64,000 bases of DNA from positions 1 to 64,000 of the forward strand of contig WGMU01000087.1 in NCBI GenBank assembly GCA_016124895.1, read 5' to 3'. Numbering within the stretch: the first letter of the stretch is position 1; every line of letters starts with the position of its first letter. The translations under genes and the position numbers were made by a program. Origin of the DNA: a bacterium (GTDB lineage: Bacteria; Planctomycetota; Planctomycetia; Planctomycetales; Planctomycetaceae). Below the pieces are notes generated by a model that worked only from the letters and a program-made list of their open reading frames with translations, did no database searches and had not been told where the DNA came from. Shown piece by piece: positions 24,646-32,863 of this stretch.

Positions 24646-25877
24646 TAGGCAATCCGCGAAGCTGAGACATGCGTCTGTTGGCCTGAGTGACGGGCGATCT
24701 GGTGTGGCCTCGGAAGCAGGATGTGGGCATGGCGAAATCACAGGGACGTGTGCGGTTGCAGGACCACTTTGCGGAGCTGACGGACCCGCGGCGGGGCAAG
24801 GTGACTCACCCCCTGCTGACGCTTATGGCCATCGCGGTGTGTGCGGTGATCTGCGGTGCGGATGACTTCGTGGCGATCGCTCACTTTGGACGCAGGAAGC
24901 GGAAGTGGCTGAAGAAGTTTCTGGATCTCTCCAACGGTGTGCCGTCGCACGACCGCTTCGACCAGGTGCTGGCGGCGATCCGTCCTGAGGAGTTCGAGCA
25001 GTGTCTGCTCAACTGGATCACGGCGCTGCAGGACATCACCGACGGCCAGATCATCGCGATTGATGGCAAGACGCTGCGGCGGAGTTACGACCGTGCCAGT
25101 GGTAAGTCGGCGATCCATATGGTGAGCGCTTGGGCGAGTGCCAATCATGTTTCGCTCGGGCAGGTGGTTGTCGACGAAAAGAGCAATGAGATCACCGCCA
25201 TCCCGAAACTGCTGCAGATGCTGGAGCTTCAGGACTCGCTGGTGACCATTGATGCGATGGGCTGCCAGGTGGACATCGCCCGGCAGATCGTGGAGCAGCA
25301 GGCCGATTATGTGCTGGCGGTGAAAGGCAATCAGCCGACGCTGTTTGGTGGTATCACAGAGCGCTTCGTCACGCACGTTGAGAACGATGACGCCTTCGTC
25401 GGCCGCGGTTTCCACCAGACCAGCGAGACGGCTCATGGCCGTGAAACCGACCGCCAATACTTCATCTGTGACGTTCCAGCCGATCTGCCGGATGCGTCCC
25501 GCTGGCCGAAACTGGGGCCATCGGCATGACCGTGAACCGCGCGATCCGGGACGGCAAAGAGTCGATCGAAGGGCGTTATTATATTCTGTCCCGCCAACTA
25601 ACCGCGAAGCAGTTTGCCCAGGCGGTACGGAAGCACTGGTCCATTGAGAACAGCCTGCACTGGCAACTGGACGTGACGTTCGGCGAAGACCAGTGCCGTG
25701 TCCGCCAAGGCAACGCCGACACCAACCTGAGCCTCATTCGCCGCCACGCTCTGACCCTGCTGAAAACGAGCGCACCGCGAAGGTCGGAGTCAAAACCAAA
25801 CGCCTCGCCGCCGCCCTCTACGAAGACTACCTCACCAAAGTCCTGCTCGGAGCATGACTTAACGTGCAATCGCCCTG
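24627..25877 (+). mobile_element. ISAs1-family insertion sequence, decayed
   Basis: The element is bounded by imperfect terminal inverted repeats: left CAGGGTAATTGCGCC from 24627, right, read inward, CAGGGCGATTGCACG ending at 25877. It encloses one ISAs1-type transposase gene. Length is about 1,250 bp, normal for the family. No target-site duplication was found (left flank ...GGTTAAAGG, right flank CTATTTCAG...), so ends may have been rearranged. The boundaries rest on the repeat match alone. Confidence 0.75.
24729..25857 (+). pseudogene. ISAs1-family transposase, two frameshifts
   Basis: From ATG 24729 (MAKSQGRVRLQDHFAEL) the product matches ISAs1 DDE transposases: D-P-R-R-G-K-V-T-H-P-L, I-A-I-D-G-K-T-L-R-R-S-Y-D, V-T-I-D-A-M-G-C-Q, Y-V-L-A-V-K-G-N-Q-P, and E-N-S-L-H-W-Q-L-D-V-T-F-G-E-D. 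The frame breaks twice. Near 25514-25517 a GGGG run is one base short, which puts TGA at 25527. Near 25763-25766 an AAAA run is one base short. Adding one G and one A restores a single protein of about 376 residues ending at TGA 25855-25857. Both losses are in homopolymers, so replication slippage is likely. The element is probably immobile on its own. Confidence 0.88.
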
Positions 25878-25916
25878 CTATTTCAGCCCGTCACATCCGC
25901 TTTCAATCGCCTGGGC

Positions 25917-27896
25917 CTACGGAACCGAAGACTCAGTCGCAGCAAATACCTGTGCTTCCAATGAACCGCCACCACGGATCACGATCCGGCCCCCTTTTGT
26001 GAGATGAATCCACCACTTGACCTCGTGAGTTCCTGCATCCAGCCGCACGGCCAGACTCGTTCCGAAATTGACATATCCATCTCCATCCGCTCCTCCGGTT
26101 GTTGCCAGACGATAGGATGGTCTGATGTGTTCGTCGTCAATCTGAAGCCCGCTGGAGAACGTCTCCGGCCTGCTGATTCCAGCCGCGCTTGCACTGGCAA
26201 ACAAATGCACGATTGCGGACTCCTTGAGACGGATCCGGCGTGTGACCAGTGCTGTGTCTGATGAGAATTCCTGCGGCTTTGGGTAGTAAAAGTATGTGGC
26301 TGATGGCTGGGGTTCCGTGTTTCCCGGTAAATCGCCGCGGCCAGAGTCGCCATTCAGGAACCGGACGTCCAGTTCCCGGCCTTCCGGCCAGACACTCGCC
26401 AATTGAGGGTTACGTCGCGCGTTCTGAAGAAGGGTCTGTTTCAATTCAAAGAATGTGGCGTTCCGATAATCTGGATGGCCCAACAGCAGTGCGGCTGCAC
26501 CAGCCACATGTGGAGTCGCCATAGACGTTCCTGCGAGGAACGCATACTGGCCTCCCGGCCAAGTACTGAGGATGTCATCGTCGTCGGCGGGGGCTCCTGT
26601 TCCCCCAGGGGCTCCGATATCGACATTCTTCATACCGAAGTTACTGAAGACAGACCGCTGTCCATCAAACGTGACGGCCCCGACGCAGAGCACGTTGTCG
26701 TGCTGGGAATTGGCAGGAGAGTATTCAATGGAGTCAATGTTCCGCCCGTCGTTTCCGGCGGCAGCAACAAACAGAATGCCTGCCTGTTGAGCGCGACCGA
26801 TAGCGTCTTCGAGGACAGGCGGAATCTCACCGGCCCCACCCCAACTGCAACTGATGATACGAGCACCATTTTCCCGTGCGTAGTCAATGCAGCGGACTGC
26901 GTCAGATGTCAGGCCGTTTCCGGTGCGTGTCAGGAATTTGAGCGCCATGATTTTTGTCTGAGCCATTCCTGCGACACCGAGCCCGTTATGGACACCCGCG
27001 ACGGTGCCCGCGCAATGAGTTCCATGCCCGTTGTCGTCTTGAGGGTTGCCGCCAGCGCGACCATTGACGAACGCGGCTCCATACTTGTCGTCAACAATAC
27101 CGTTGCCATCATCGTCGACATCAGGCTGACCGTTCTGCTCACTTTCATTGACCCACATATTGCCCTGCAGATCCTGGTGGCTGTAATCGACGCCGGTATC
27201 GATTACTGCCACGATAATCTCACGGGGAGTGCTGTATTTCTGGACTTTATCTGCGCCAGTTTTCTCGATTCCCGGGACGCGGTCGAATTCCGGGTCGCCT
27301 GAAGCCGTCGGACGAATCGCGTCCACAGATACGATCCGAGGCACCACATCGTGAGATTCCGGAACACTCAGGATCCTGTTGCGATAGACCTTTCTGATCC
27401 TGTCGATCGCTGCGAGTTTCAGCATCGCACTGCCATGTATTCCGGGTACATTTTGAGTTCCTGCAGAGCCCGCATTCATGGGCGAAACAACACAGAAGGC
27501 TCCGTCGACGTTGACTTCAAGAAGTTCAAACCCTGACGCGTTCATCTCATCTTTGGTCGGCCGGTCTCCAGGTGGGTATGTGACGATTAACTGATTGACC
27601 GGGAAGTCTGGACTCTGTGTCGCCTCCAGAGTGATGTCCTGGCCAAAACTTCGTGCCTGGCCCGCGGGGACTTCCAGCACGAACCGGCCGTCTTTCTGTT
27701 CTCCAATCAGGACCGCGTTCCGCCTGGCGATGTCGGCAAGCTGAGGTGACAGCTTGCTGAGAACGGGATCCTCTTCTGCGGACGGCGATTTTATGGATGG
27801 GACATAAACAATCCGCCGTTTGGGTTCAGTCTGTGCCAGGACAGAGCCCACGGGAAGTATCAGCACCAGCGTGAAGAGAAGCAGTCGTGGTGTCAT
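25917..27896 (-). CDS. S8 (subtilisin-like) secreted serine protease with C-terminal module
   Basis: A 659-residue protein from ATG 27896, which has GAGGG upstream. A signal peptide is clear (MTPRLLLFTLVLILPVGSVL, cut near AQ). The catalytic triad is Asp in V-I-D-T-G-V-D-Y (about residue 233), His in D-N-G-H-G-T-H-C-A-G (about 291) and Ser in G-T-S-M-A-T-P-H-V-A-G (about 458). Asn in A-A-A-G-N-D-G (about 382) supplies the oxyanion hole. The N-terminal ~200 residues are probably a propeptide/inhibitor domain. A C-terminal ~110-residue beta-rich module also occurs in the M6 protease upstream. The M6 gene ends 115 bases before this ATG, so the pair is probably co-transcribed. Confidence 0.93.
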   Translation of the reverse strand: MTPRLLLFTLVLILPVGSVLAQTEPKRRIVYVPSIKSPSAEEDPVLSKLSPQLADIARRNAVLIGEQKDGRFVLEVPAGQARSFGQDITLEATQSPDFPVNQLIVTYPPGDRPTKDEMNASGFELLEVNVDGAFCVVSPMNAGSAGTQNVPGIHGSAMLKLAAIDRIRKVYRNRILSVPESHDVVPRIVSVDAIRPTASGDPEFDRVPGIEKTGADKVQKYSTPREIIVAVIDTGVDYSHQDLQGNMWVNESEQNGQPDVDDDGNGIVDDKYGAAFVNGRAGGNPQDDNGHGTHCAGTVAGVHNGLGVAGMAQTKIMALKFLTRTGNGLTSDAVRCIDYARENGARIISCSWGGAGEIPPVLEDAIGRAQQAGILFVAAAGNDGRNIDSIEYSPANSQHDNVLCVGAVTFDGQRSVFSNFGMKNVDIGAPGGTGAPADDDDILSTWPGGQYAFLAGTSMATPHVAGAAALLLGHPDYRNATFFELKQTLLQNARRNPQLASVWPEGRELDVRFLNGDSGRGDLPGNTEPQPSATYFYYPKPQEFSSDTALVTRRIRLKESAIVHLFASASAAGISRPETFSSGLQIDDEHIRPSYRLATTGGADGDGYVNFGTSLAVRLDAGTHEVKWWIHLTKGGRIVIRGGGSLEAQVFAATESSVP

Positions 27897-28011
27897 TTTC
27901 GACCCTCTTTCCATTCTGAATACGATCTGTCACTGTGTCAGCATGTCCGGCACGCGATGGTCCGAGGTGACCTGAGTGGCACAACAGTCCGTTGTGGTTC
28001 ATCTCCGTTGC

Positions 28012-30054
28012 TCAGTCAGCGAGCTGTATCGGGACTGCTGGTCGATTCGTGTCTGATGCCCGGCGCGGCTGGCATGGGAAGGTTTGGATCAGAAGTGCCC
28101 CGCCACTGCCAAAGTGCATCACATGATTCGAGCGAACCACCCAACGAATTGCGTGCTGGCCGGGAGGCAGACGGCGGCAACTGTTGAGACTGACATTGAC
28201 GTAATGACCGGCAGACCGAGGAGACACGATTCGAATCGATTCCCTCCACATGGAAAGCGGAGACGAGCGATCGCTGTTGATCCCCATCGTCACCGGACCT
28301 CCCGCGCCAACCGGCGTCAGACTCGTATTTGCTCGCACGTGGACCACTGATTCGCTGGCGAGATTGATGGTCGCTTCAAGCAGCACTCCATATCCTGTCA
28401 ACTGCCGCTGCTCCTCAGAGCTGAATGACGCTGAAGCAACCCGAGCGCCGGCAATCGGAATAGCGAATTCATCAGTGTTCGCTATCGAAACCCGGTGACT
28501 CTGAACGGAGTTGTCAGTATTTACGCGTGCGGGTGTGCCAGCCACCGACTGGTTTGCGGCGAGCAGTTCGGTCTGAGGCTGCTGTATCACTCTGTCGTAA
28601 CGGAAGGTCATGACTTCAGCCGGTTCAGAAATCTGAGAAATCCTGTGCAGCACGTGACCGCTCACACGCTGCAGTCCAGACGCCGGGATTCCCGCCGCTG
28701 GACCGGAGCCGGTCGTCAGACTATCGACACGGCCACCGCGAAAGAGGTCTTCGGCGTCTCCGAAGTTGTTGCCGTGTTCGAGGTCAAAGCGGCCGTCCGC
28801 CTGGACGAGTGACACCATGTAATGAGCAGAACTGTCGGACTCAGTGTTTCCGCTGGCGAGCTTCGGCACGTCATTGCTTTTCATGTTTTCATCAACGTGC
28901 CAGATTGCGAGTCCACCCTTACCATCCGGAAGGTCGCTGTCGAATCCAACTGGCTGTCGATTTTCAATCAGCAGGTATTCGCCTTCTGGAAACCCGTCAC
29001 TGATCCTGTAGAAAAGCGGTGCGGTTTCGCTTTGCGGGATCGAGTAAATGCCGGGGCGCTTCAGGTCGACCGGGGTCACCCAGCCCAGAAAAACCTTGGC
29101 CCACGCACTCAGATGGGATGGTCGGTGGCCAGTCATAGTGAAGCCGTCCGAGAAACCCATCAGGCCCCAGGCTCCGATACCCCAGCCTCCAACTCTGCCA
29201 TACAGATCCGGCAGATCGCCGAGGTGAGCAGTCTCGTGCGCCAGGAGCCCCAGTCGGCAGGGTTCTGTCCCTTGAACACCATGCAGTCCTGACGCAAATG
29301 CGTATCTGGTGACACGAATTCCACTCACCGACGTCCACACAGGAATCTTTGCCTGGTGAGACCAGATTCGGTCACTCGCGATCATGCCATCAGCAGCCAC
29401 ACCCGGCCACTCAGCTCCGTAGCCGGAATGAACAAAAGCAACTGCGTCAGCGTACCGATCGCCATTACGGTCGAGGTCGCGAAAGTCCACGAGTCCGTTC
29501 CGGTCGACATAGTCGAGAGCATAACGGACAGCATCAGCCACTCGATTGCCCGGTCCTGTTCCTTCGACACCGTTCGCGTAATACTGCTCGGTTTCTGGGA
29601 GGTCGACCCAGCCGACGATATGGCTGGTGAGCGTCAGCCGCCCATTCGACACCTCCAAACCATAATCACGAAGACTGCCGGCAGGTGCATACTTTGGATG
29701 CCCACCTGGCTGATTCAGGATGGCCTCGTAAACACTCTTGTCGGAGAGTTGACGGTCCCGATGATTCCGGAACCGCAACATGATGAACAGTTCTTTATGG
29801 ACGCCGACAGGGTTGATGACCTGTTCATCGGGGGCTCTAGCCGCCAAGCGAGGATCGTGACGTCTTCGCTGCCGGACAATTTCCTTTGAAAGAGCAGCCG
29901 CAGTCGCCTTTTTCGCAGCGGCTCGCTCGTCGGCAGGAACCGTAGACAGGGAATCCGCAGACACAGACCTGTCGCTGACCACAGACAGGAAAAGTCCTGC
30001 CAACAGCAACCAGGACATTGGCTCCAGACAAGACAGACGCGTTCCCGGTTTCAT
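28012..30054 (-). CDS. M6 (immune inhibitor A-like) secreted metalloprotease
   Basis: A 680-residue protein from ATG 30054, supported by AGGAG six bases upstream; the frame stays open beyond this but without a signal peptide. The signal peptide covers MKPGTRLSCLEPMSWLLLAG and the hydrophobic run after it. The zinc site H-E-T-A-H-L-G-D-L-P-D-L-Y (about residue 273) is the M6 HExxHxxGxxD-type motif. Conserved D-R-N-G-D-R-Y-A-D and D-G-M-I-A-S-D-R-I-W-S-H-Q lie before it, G-L-M-G-F-S-D-G after. The last ~115 residues form the same C-terminal module as in the S8 protease downstream. Likely degrades extracellular proteins. Confidence 0.9.
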   Translation of the reverse strand: MKPGTRLSCLEPMSWLLLAGLFLSVVSDRSVSADSLSTVPADERAAAKKATAAALSKEIVRQRRRHDPRLAARAPDEQVINPVGVHKELFIMLRFRNHRDRQLSDKSVYEAILNQPGGHPKYAPAGSLRDYGLEVSNGRLTLTSHIVGWVDLPETEQYYANGVEGTGPGNRVADAVRYALDYVDRNGLVDFRDLDRNGDRYADAVAFVHSGYGAEWPGVAADGMIASDRIWSHQAKIPVWTSVSGIRVTRYAFASGLHGVQGTEPCRLGLLAHETAHLGDLPDLYGRVGGWGIGAWGLMGFSDGFTMTGHRPSHLSAWAKVFLGWVTPVDLKRPGIYSIPQSETAPLFYRISDGFPEGEYLLIENRQPVGFDSDLPDGKGGLAIWHVDENMKSNDVPKLASGNTESDSSAHYMVSLVQADGRFDLEHGNNFGDAEDLFRGGRVDSLTTGSGPAAGIPASGLQRVSGHVLHRISQISEPAEVMTFRYDRVIQQPQTELLAANQSVAGTPARVNTDNSVQSHRVSIANTDEFAIPIAGARVASASFSSEEQRQLTGYGVLLEATINLASESVVHVRANTSLTPVGAGGPVTMGINSDRSSPLSMWRESIRIVSPRSAGHYVNVSLNSCRRLPPGQHAIRWVVRSNHVMHFGSGGALLIQTFPCQPRRASDTNRPAVPIQLAD

Positions 30055-30127
30055 AGCGATCTCCTGGCCTGTCAACCGCAGTTCCCTGGCGACAAAGTGG
30101 GCCATCTGGATGTTGGACGAATCATCG

Positions 30128-30836
30128 TCAGTCAACGAAACCGTCCGGCAGATTGTCGATTTCATCAATGTCCCCACGTCGCTCATTGATATCCACAGGC
30201 TTCGAATCGGAGTCGTCCGGCAAGACACCGTTCAATTCAGACGCACGGCTTGCCAGCCTATCACGAGCGGACAGGCGGGCATCCAGTTCATCGAGATGCT
30301 CATCGAACGTTCGTAGTGCCGCTCCTGAGCACGCAACCGTGATTGAATTCTTCACGCCTGCAGTGGTCTGATTGACTACTGAAGTCTCCGCTGGTGTGAG
30401 TCCGACTAGCGCCGAAGGCATAGAATGCAGGGGAGAAGTCACCGTCATGGCTTTTGGAATGGTTTTGACGATCGTCGCTCGCCTGGCAGTGGATGCCGGG
30501 AGCAGCCAGAAGTTTGTCACCACTCGTACAGACCCATTGGCATACGTCTGAGACGGTGCAGAAACCACGCGTCAGGTCGCGACAGGCCGTGGTCCATTCG
30601 AAAGGCCCAAATGGCCATGCTGCTTGTAGTTTTATGAACACTCTTTCTGTCGACACAGCCCTCAGAGTGGCGCTGGTGTCTGAGTCAGTATACACTACAT
30701 CTGTAGCTGAATTGACTACAGGTGCAGCAGGCATTGGCTGGCTCCAGTCAACTCCGGCTCGCGTCACCTGTGCCGAAAGAGTCGGAGGCAACAGGACTGT
30801 CATCAGTACGATGACTACCACGAGAGGCAATCGCAT
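30128..30836 (-). pseudogene. Secreted protein gene with probable frameshift, function unknown
   Basis: A gene seems to start at ATG 30836 with a signal peptide (MRLPLVVVIVLMTVLLPPTL, cut near SAQ), then reads D-S-A-T-D-V-V-Y-T-D-S-D-T-type mature sequence. Past about 30570 this frame turns Cys/His/Arg-rich and looks non-coding, ending at 30300. A second frame, open from about 30568 to TGA 30128, is more protein-like (N-G-S-V-R-V-V-T-N-F-W-L-L-P, then an acidic D-E-H-L-D-E-L-D-A-R-L tail) and leads straight to the M6 gene 73 bases on. A shift between 30571 and about 30540 would join them. Homologs are not recognised, so this could be two genes; one frameshifted gene is my preferred reading. 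Confidence 0.45.
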
Positions 30837-31140
30837 GTTGCTCACTCTCTCAGATAGTTATGTTCTAAATTGTTCATTTGGATATTTATCTTGGCAAATC
30901 TAATATGTCCTTACGTAGAGTACCCCTGTTTCCCCTAAAGTATCTATGGCACCCACCGTGTCAACAGCTACGCGTGTCAAAATATGCAGAATCTAAATAA
31001 ACTCACGAATATACAGAAAATAGGGTGGAAAAAATCATTTACATTGTGTACATAATCTGAAGTACTGCGGCTGAGCCCCGCAGATACTGCGGCGACGAAT
31101 AATGGCATATTTGATCAGTCACTGTAAGGAGCGTGCAACT
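30837..31140. other. AT-rich divergent promoter region
   Basis: This 304-base spacer between divergent secreted-protein genes is the most AT-rich part of the window (TTTACATTGTGTACATAATC near 31038-31057, several TATTT and AAATAA runs). It must hold promoters for the protease cluster and for the gene at 31141. The TGTACA palindrome near 31046-31051 could be part of an operator, but no -35/-10 pair is convincing. Confidence 0.5.
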
Positions 31141-31782
31141 ATGACTAGAATGTTCTTAGTCTACTGGCCTTTTGCGTTAGGCCTGGTGATGAGCAGCGTT
31201 CAGACTGTAAAAGCGCAAGGTCTGGACAAGGAGCAGCGAGCGGAAGTCAGAGACATTCTGGACGAGGCACTGGCTTCAGCAGCTCCAGCTATCGCCGACT
31301 CCGTGATAAAGATTCTCAGGGCATCTCAGGCATCACCGAGCACTGCCGAAAGGTTCGCTTCACCGTCGGTCGAAGTCTCCCCGGCTCTTAAAATTGTGGA
31401 AGAGCTTGTACATGAAGGCCAGATACGAGATGAGCGTGCGAGAGTCGGCCGAGCATTGAAGAGCCTGATTGACGAAGCCGACCCCAGTGGTAGAGATTGC
31501 GGTTTCAGTGGTGGCGGTTGCGAATTTTATCGTTCCGATGGCTCGCTTGATTTTGAAGGTCTGATTTCATGCGAACTGAGACGGCAGAGGCTGATGGAAG
31601 AGCGACAGAAGTTGGGAAAAGTATTGAGGAGACTGATCTCGACCGATCAATGCGGGAAGTGCGAGCCAGCCAGGTGCGAAACCAGCAGCATTGAGAGAAG
31701 TTCCTTCACCAGCAGACCCCATTTGGCGCCGACGGTCCTGGAGTCGCCAGCTCGATACTATCGATACGTCGACTGCAACTGA
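31141..31782 (+). CDS. Secreted cysteine-containing protein, function unknown
   Basis: A 213-residue protein. ATG 31141 is chosen because AAGGAG sits nine bases upstream and it gives a clean signal peptide (MTRMFLVYWPFALGLVMSSV, cut near KAQG). The mature part is helical and charged (residues about 25-110 and 125-165, with heptad-like L-R-R-Q-R-L-M-E-E-R-Q-K-L-G-K-V-L-R-R-L). Paired Cys lie in C-G-F-S-G-G-G-C-E-F and C-G-K-C-E-P-A-R-C. I do not recognise the family. It is divergent from the protease cluster, so shared regulation is possible. Confidence 0.62.
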   Translation: MTRMFLVYWPFALGLVMSSVQTVKAQGLDKEQRAEVRDILDEALASAAPAIADSVIKILRASQASPSTAERFASPSVEVSPALKIVEELVHEGQIRDERARVGRALKSLIDEADPSGRDCGFSGGGCEFYRSDGSLDFEGLISCELRRQRLMEERQKLGKVLRRLISTDQCGKCEPARCETSSIERSSFTSRPHLAPTVLESPARYYRYVDCN

Positions 31783-32629
31783 CCAGCTAATGATCAACTG
31801 CGTTCGACAGTGCAAACCCGACTGACGACTTCAACCAGAAGTGACGGCTGAAATTCCGGCTACGCATTGCAGGTCAGTTCCCAGCGGGCTGACCTTCGTT
31901 CCCAGAGCATCCGACGTCTCCTGTTCGTGTGTCCCAGAGCGAGTTCACAGCAAACACACTGGAGTGCCCGGTGTGGATGTCAAACTGCCGGTGAGTCGCG
32001 TCCTTTCGGCAGGCGTGGCACGCAACGCCGTTCAAGAGATGAGTCGGAAGTGGAATTCAGGTTGTTGGGCTTTGCGGATTTCTGACATTCGGGCTGGGCT
32101 TTTTGGGGGTGGTTGAGGCGGTGATTCCTGCTTTTCCGGAGCCACGGGCGTGTCTGTTCCGGACCGCGCTGAGGACCCGCGACCGTTTTAGAAAGAGCGA
32201 ACTGACTGCGCACGCCAGCGCGTGCTGGCTGGCCGGTTCACCGCGACACGGCGTCGCCTGGTCGCGCCGGTCAAATCGCACGCCGCCAACGGTTTTGCCC
32301 GCTTGTCGATGGAGCGTGAATTGGGAGGCGACACTCTCGGGTTGCGGACGCGGCCACTGGCTGGAGTCCACTGATGCGTCTCAGCGAAGAAGAATTACAT
32401 CAGGGACAAGCATGGTATACAGGGATGTGAACTGAGGGTGACCTCGGGGGCTTCCTGTGCGGCTTCGATCCGATTGTGCTCCCAGTAGTTTGGATTTCCG
32501 ACTTGATCGTCAGGAAGACCACAGTTGTCGGGACGGAGTCGCAACCTGCGTCTGCTGACCGCTCTGGGACCATTGGGCATTCGTCCTTTCGTTCCCAGTT
32601 GGGGCGGTCACGGTCGGAGCGGAGTAGCG
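31783..32629. other. Long non-coding spacer with REP-like core
   Basis: About 850 bases with no gene that I can support. A palindromic core lies at 32210-32230 (GCACGC-CAGC-GCGTGC, within AGCCAGCACGCGC in inverse), shared with the repeat at 15815-15827. A short frame at 32373-32429 (MRLSEEELHQGQAWYTGM) is too short to call a gene and could be a relic. The spacer marks the boundary between the accessory protease block and the transporter genes. Confidence 0.5.
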
Positions 32630-32863
32630 TCAGAGCAGTGAGTAGATGAGGATCTGGACCAGCAGGGCGATTGACGCTGTCGTTTTGAGGTTCTCGTCCC
32701 AGCGCGTTGTTCCGCCACGTGGCGTTGTTGCGGAACGAGGCAGACGCAGCAGCCAGATCAGGACGGCGATGAGAGTGCCGATGAAGAGCACTCGCACGAG
32801 CCACAGGGGGATATTCGACAGCGTGTCGCGGAGAAGTTCGCCGAACTGATGCAGAGGTGTCAT
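32630..32863 (-). CDS. Small membrane protein coupled to SSS symporter
   Basis: A 77-residue protein (MTPLHQFGELLRDTLSNIPL...). It has one strong membrane segment at about residues 19-42 (IPLWLVRVLFIGTLIAVLIW) and a second hydrophobic stretch at the C-terminus, about 63-77. A conserved R-L-P-R-S-A-T-T-P-R-G-G linker and R-W-D-E-N-L-K lie between. Its ATG overlaps the symporter TGA as ATGA, so translation is coupled. Small subunits for SSS transporters are known (YhdT with PanF, DUF4212 proteins with acetate-type symporters), but this one does not resemble those I know and lies after, not before, the transporter. A decayed paralog is at 11632. Confidence 0.8.
   Translation of the reverse strand: MTPLHQFGELLRDTLSNIPLWLVRVLFIGTLIAVLIWLLRLPRSATTPRGGTTRWDENLKTTASIALLVQILIYSLL

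Noticed and set aside
25526-25529. Two-gene transposase with ATGA translational coupling
   Set aside because: The two frames together form one ordinary ISAs1 transposase once a single G is restored, and a second frameshift exists downstream, so decay is the better reading.
32373-32429. A small 18-codon gene in the long spacer
   Set aside because: It lacks a clear ribosome-binding site and has no recognised homolog; at most a relic.
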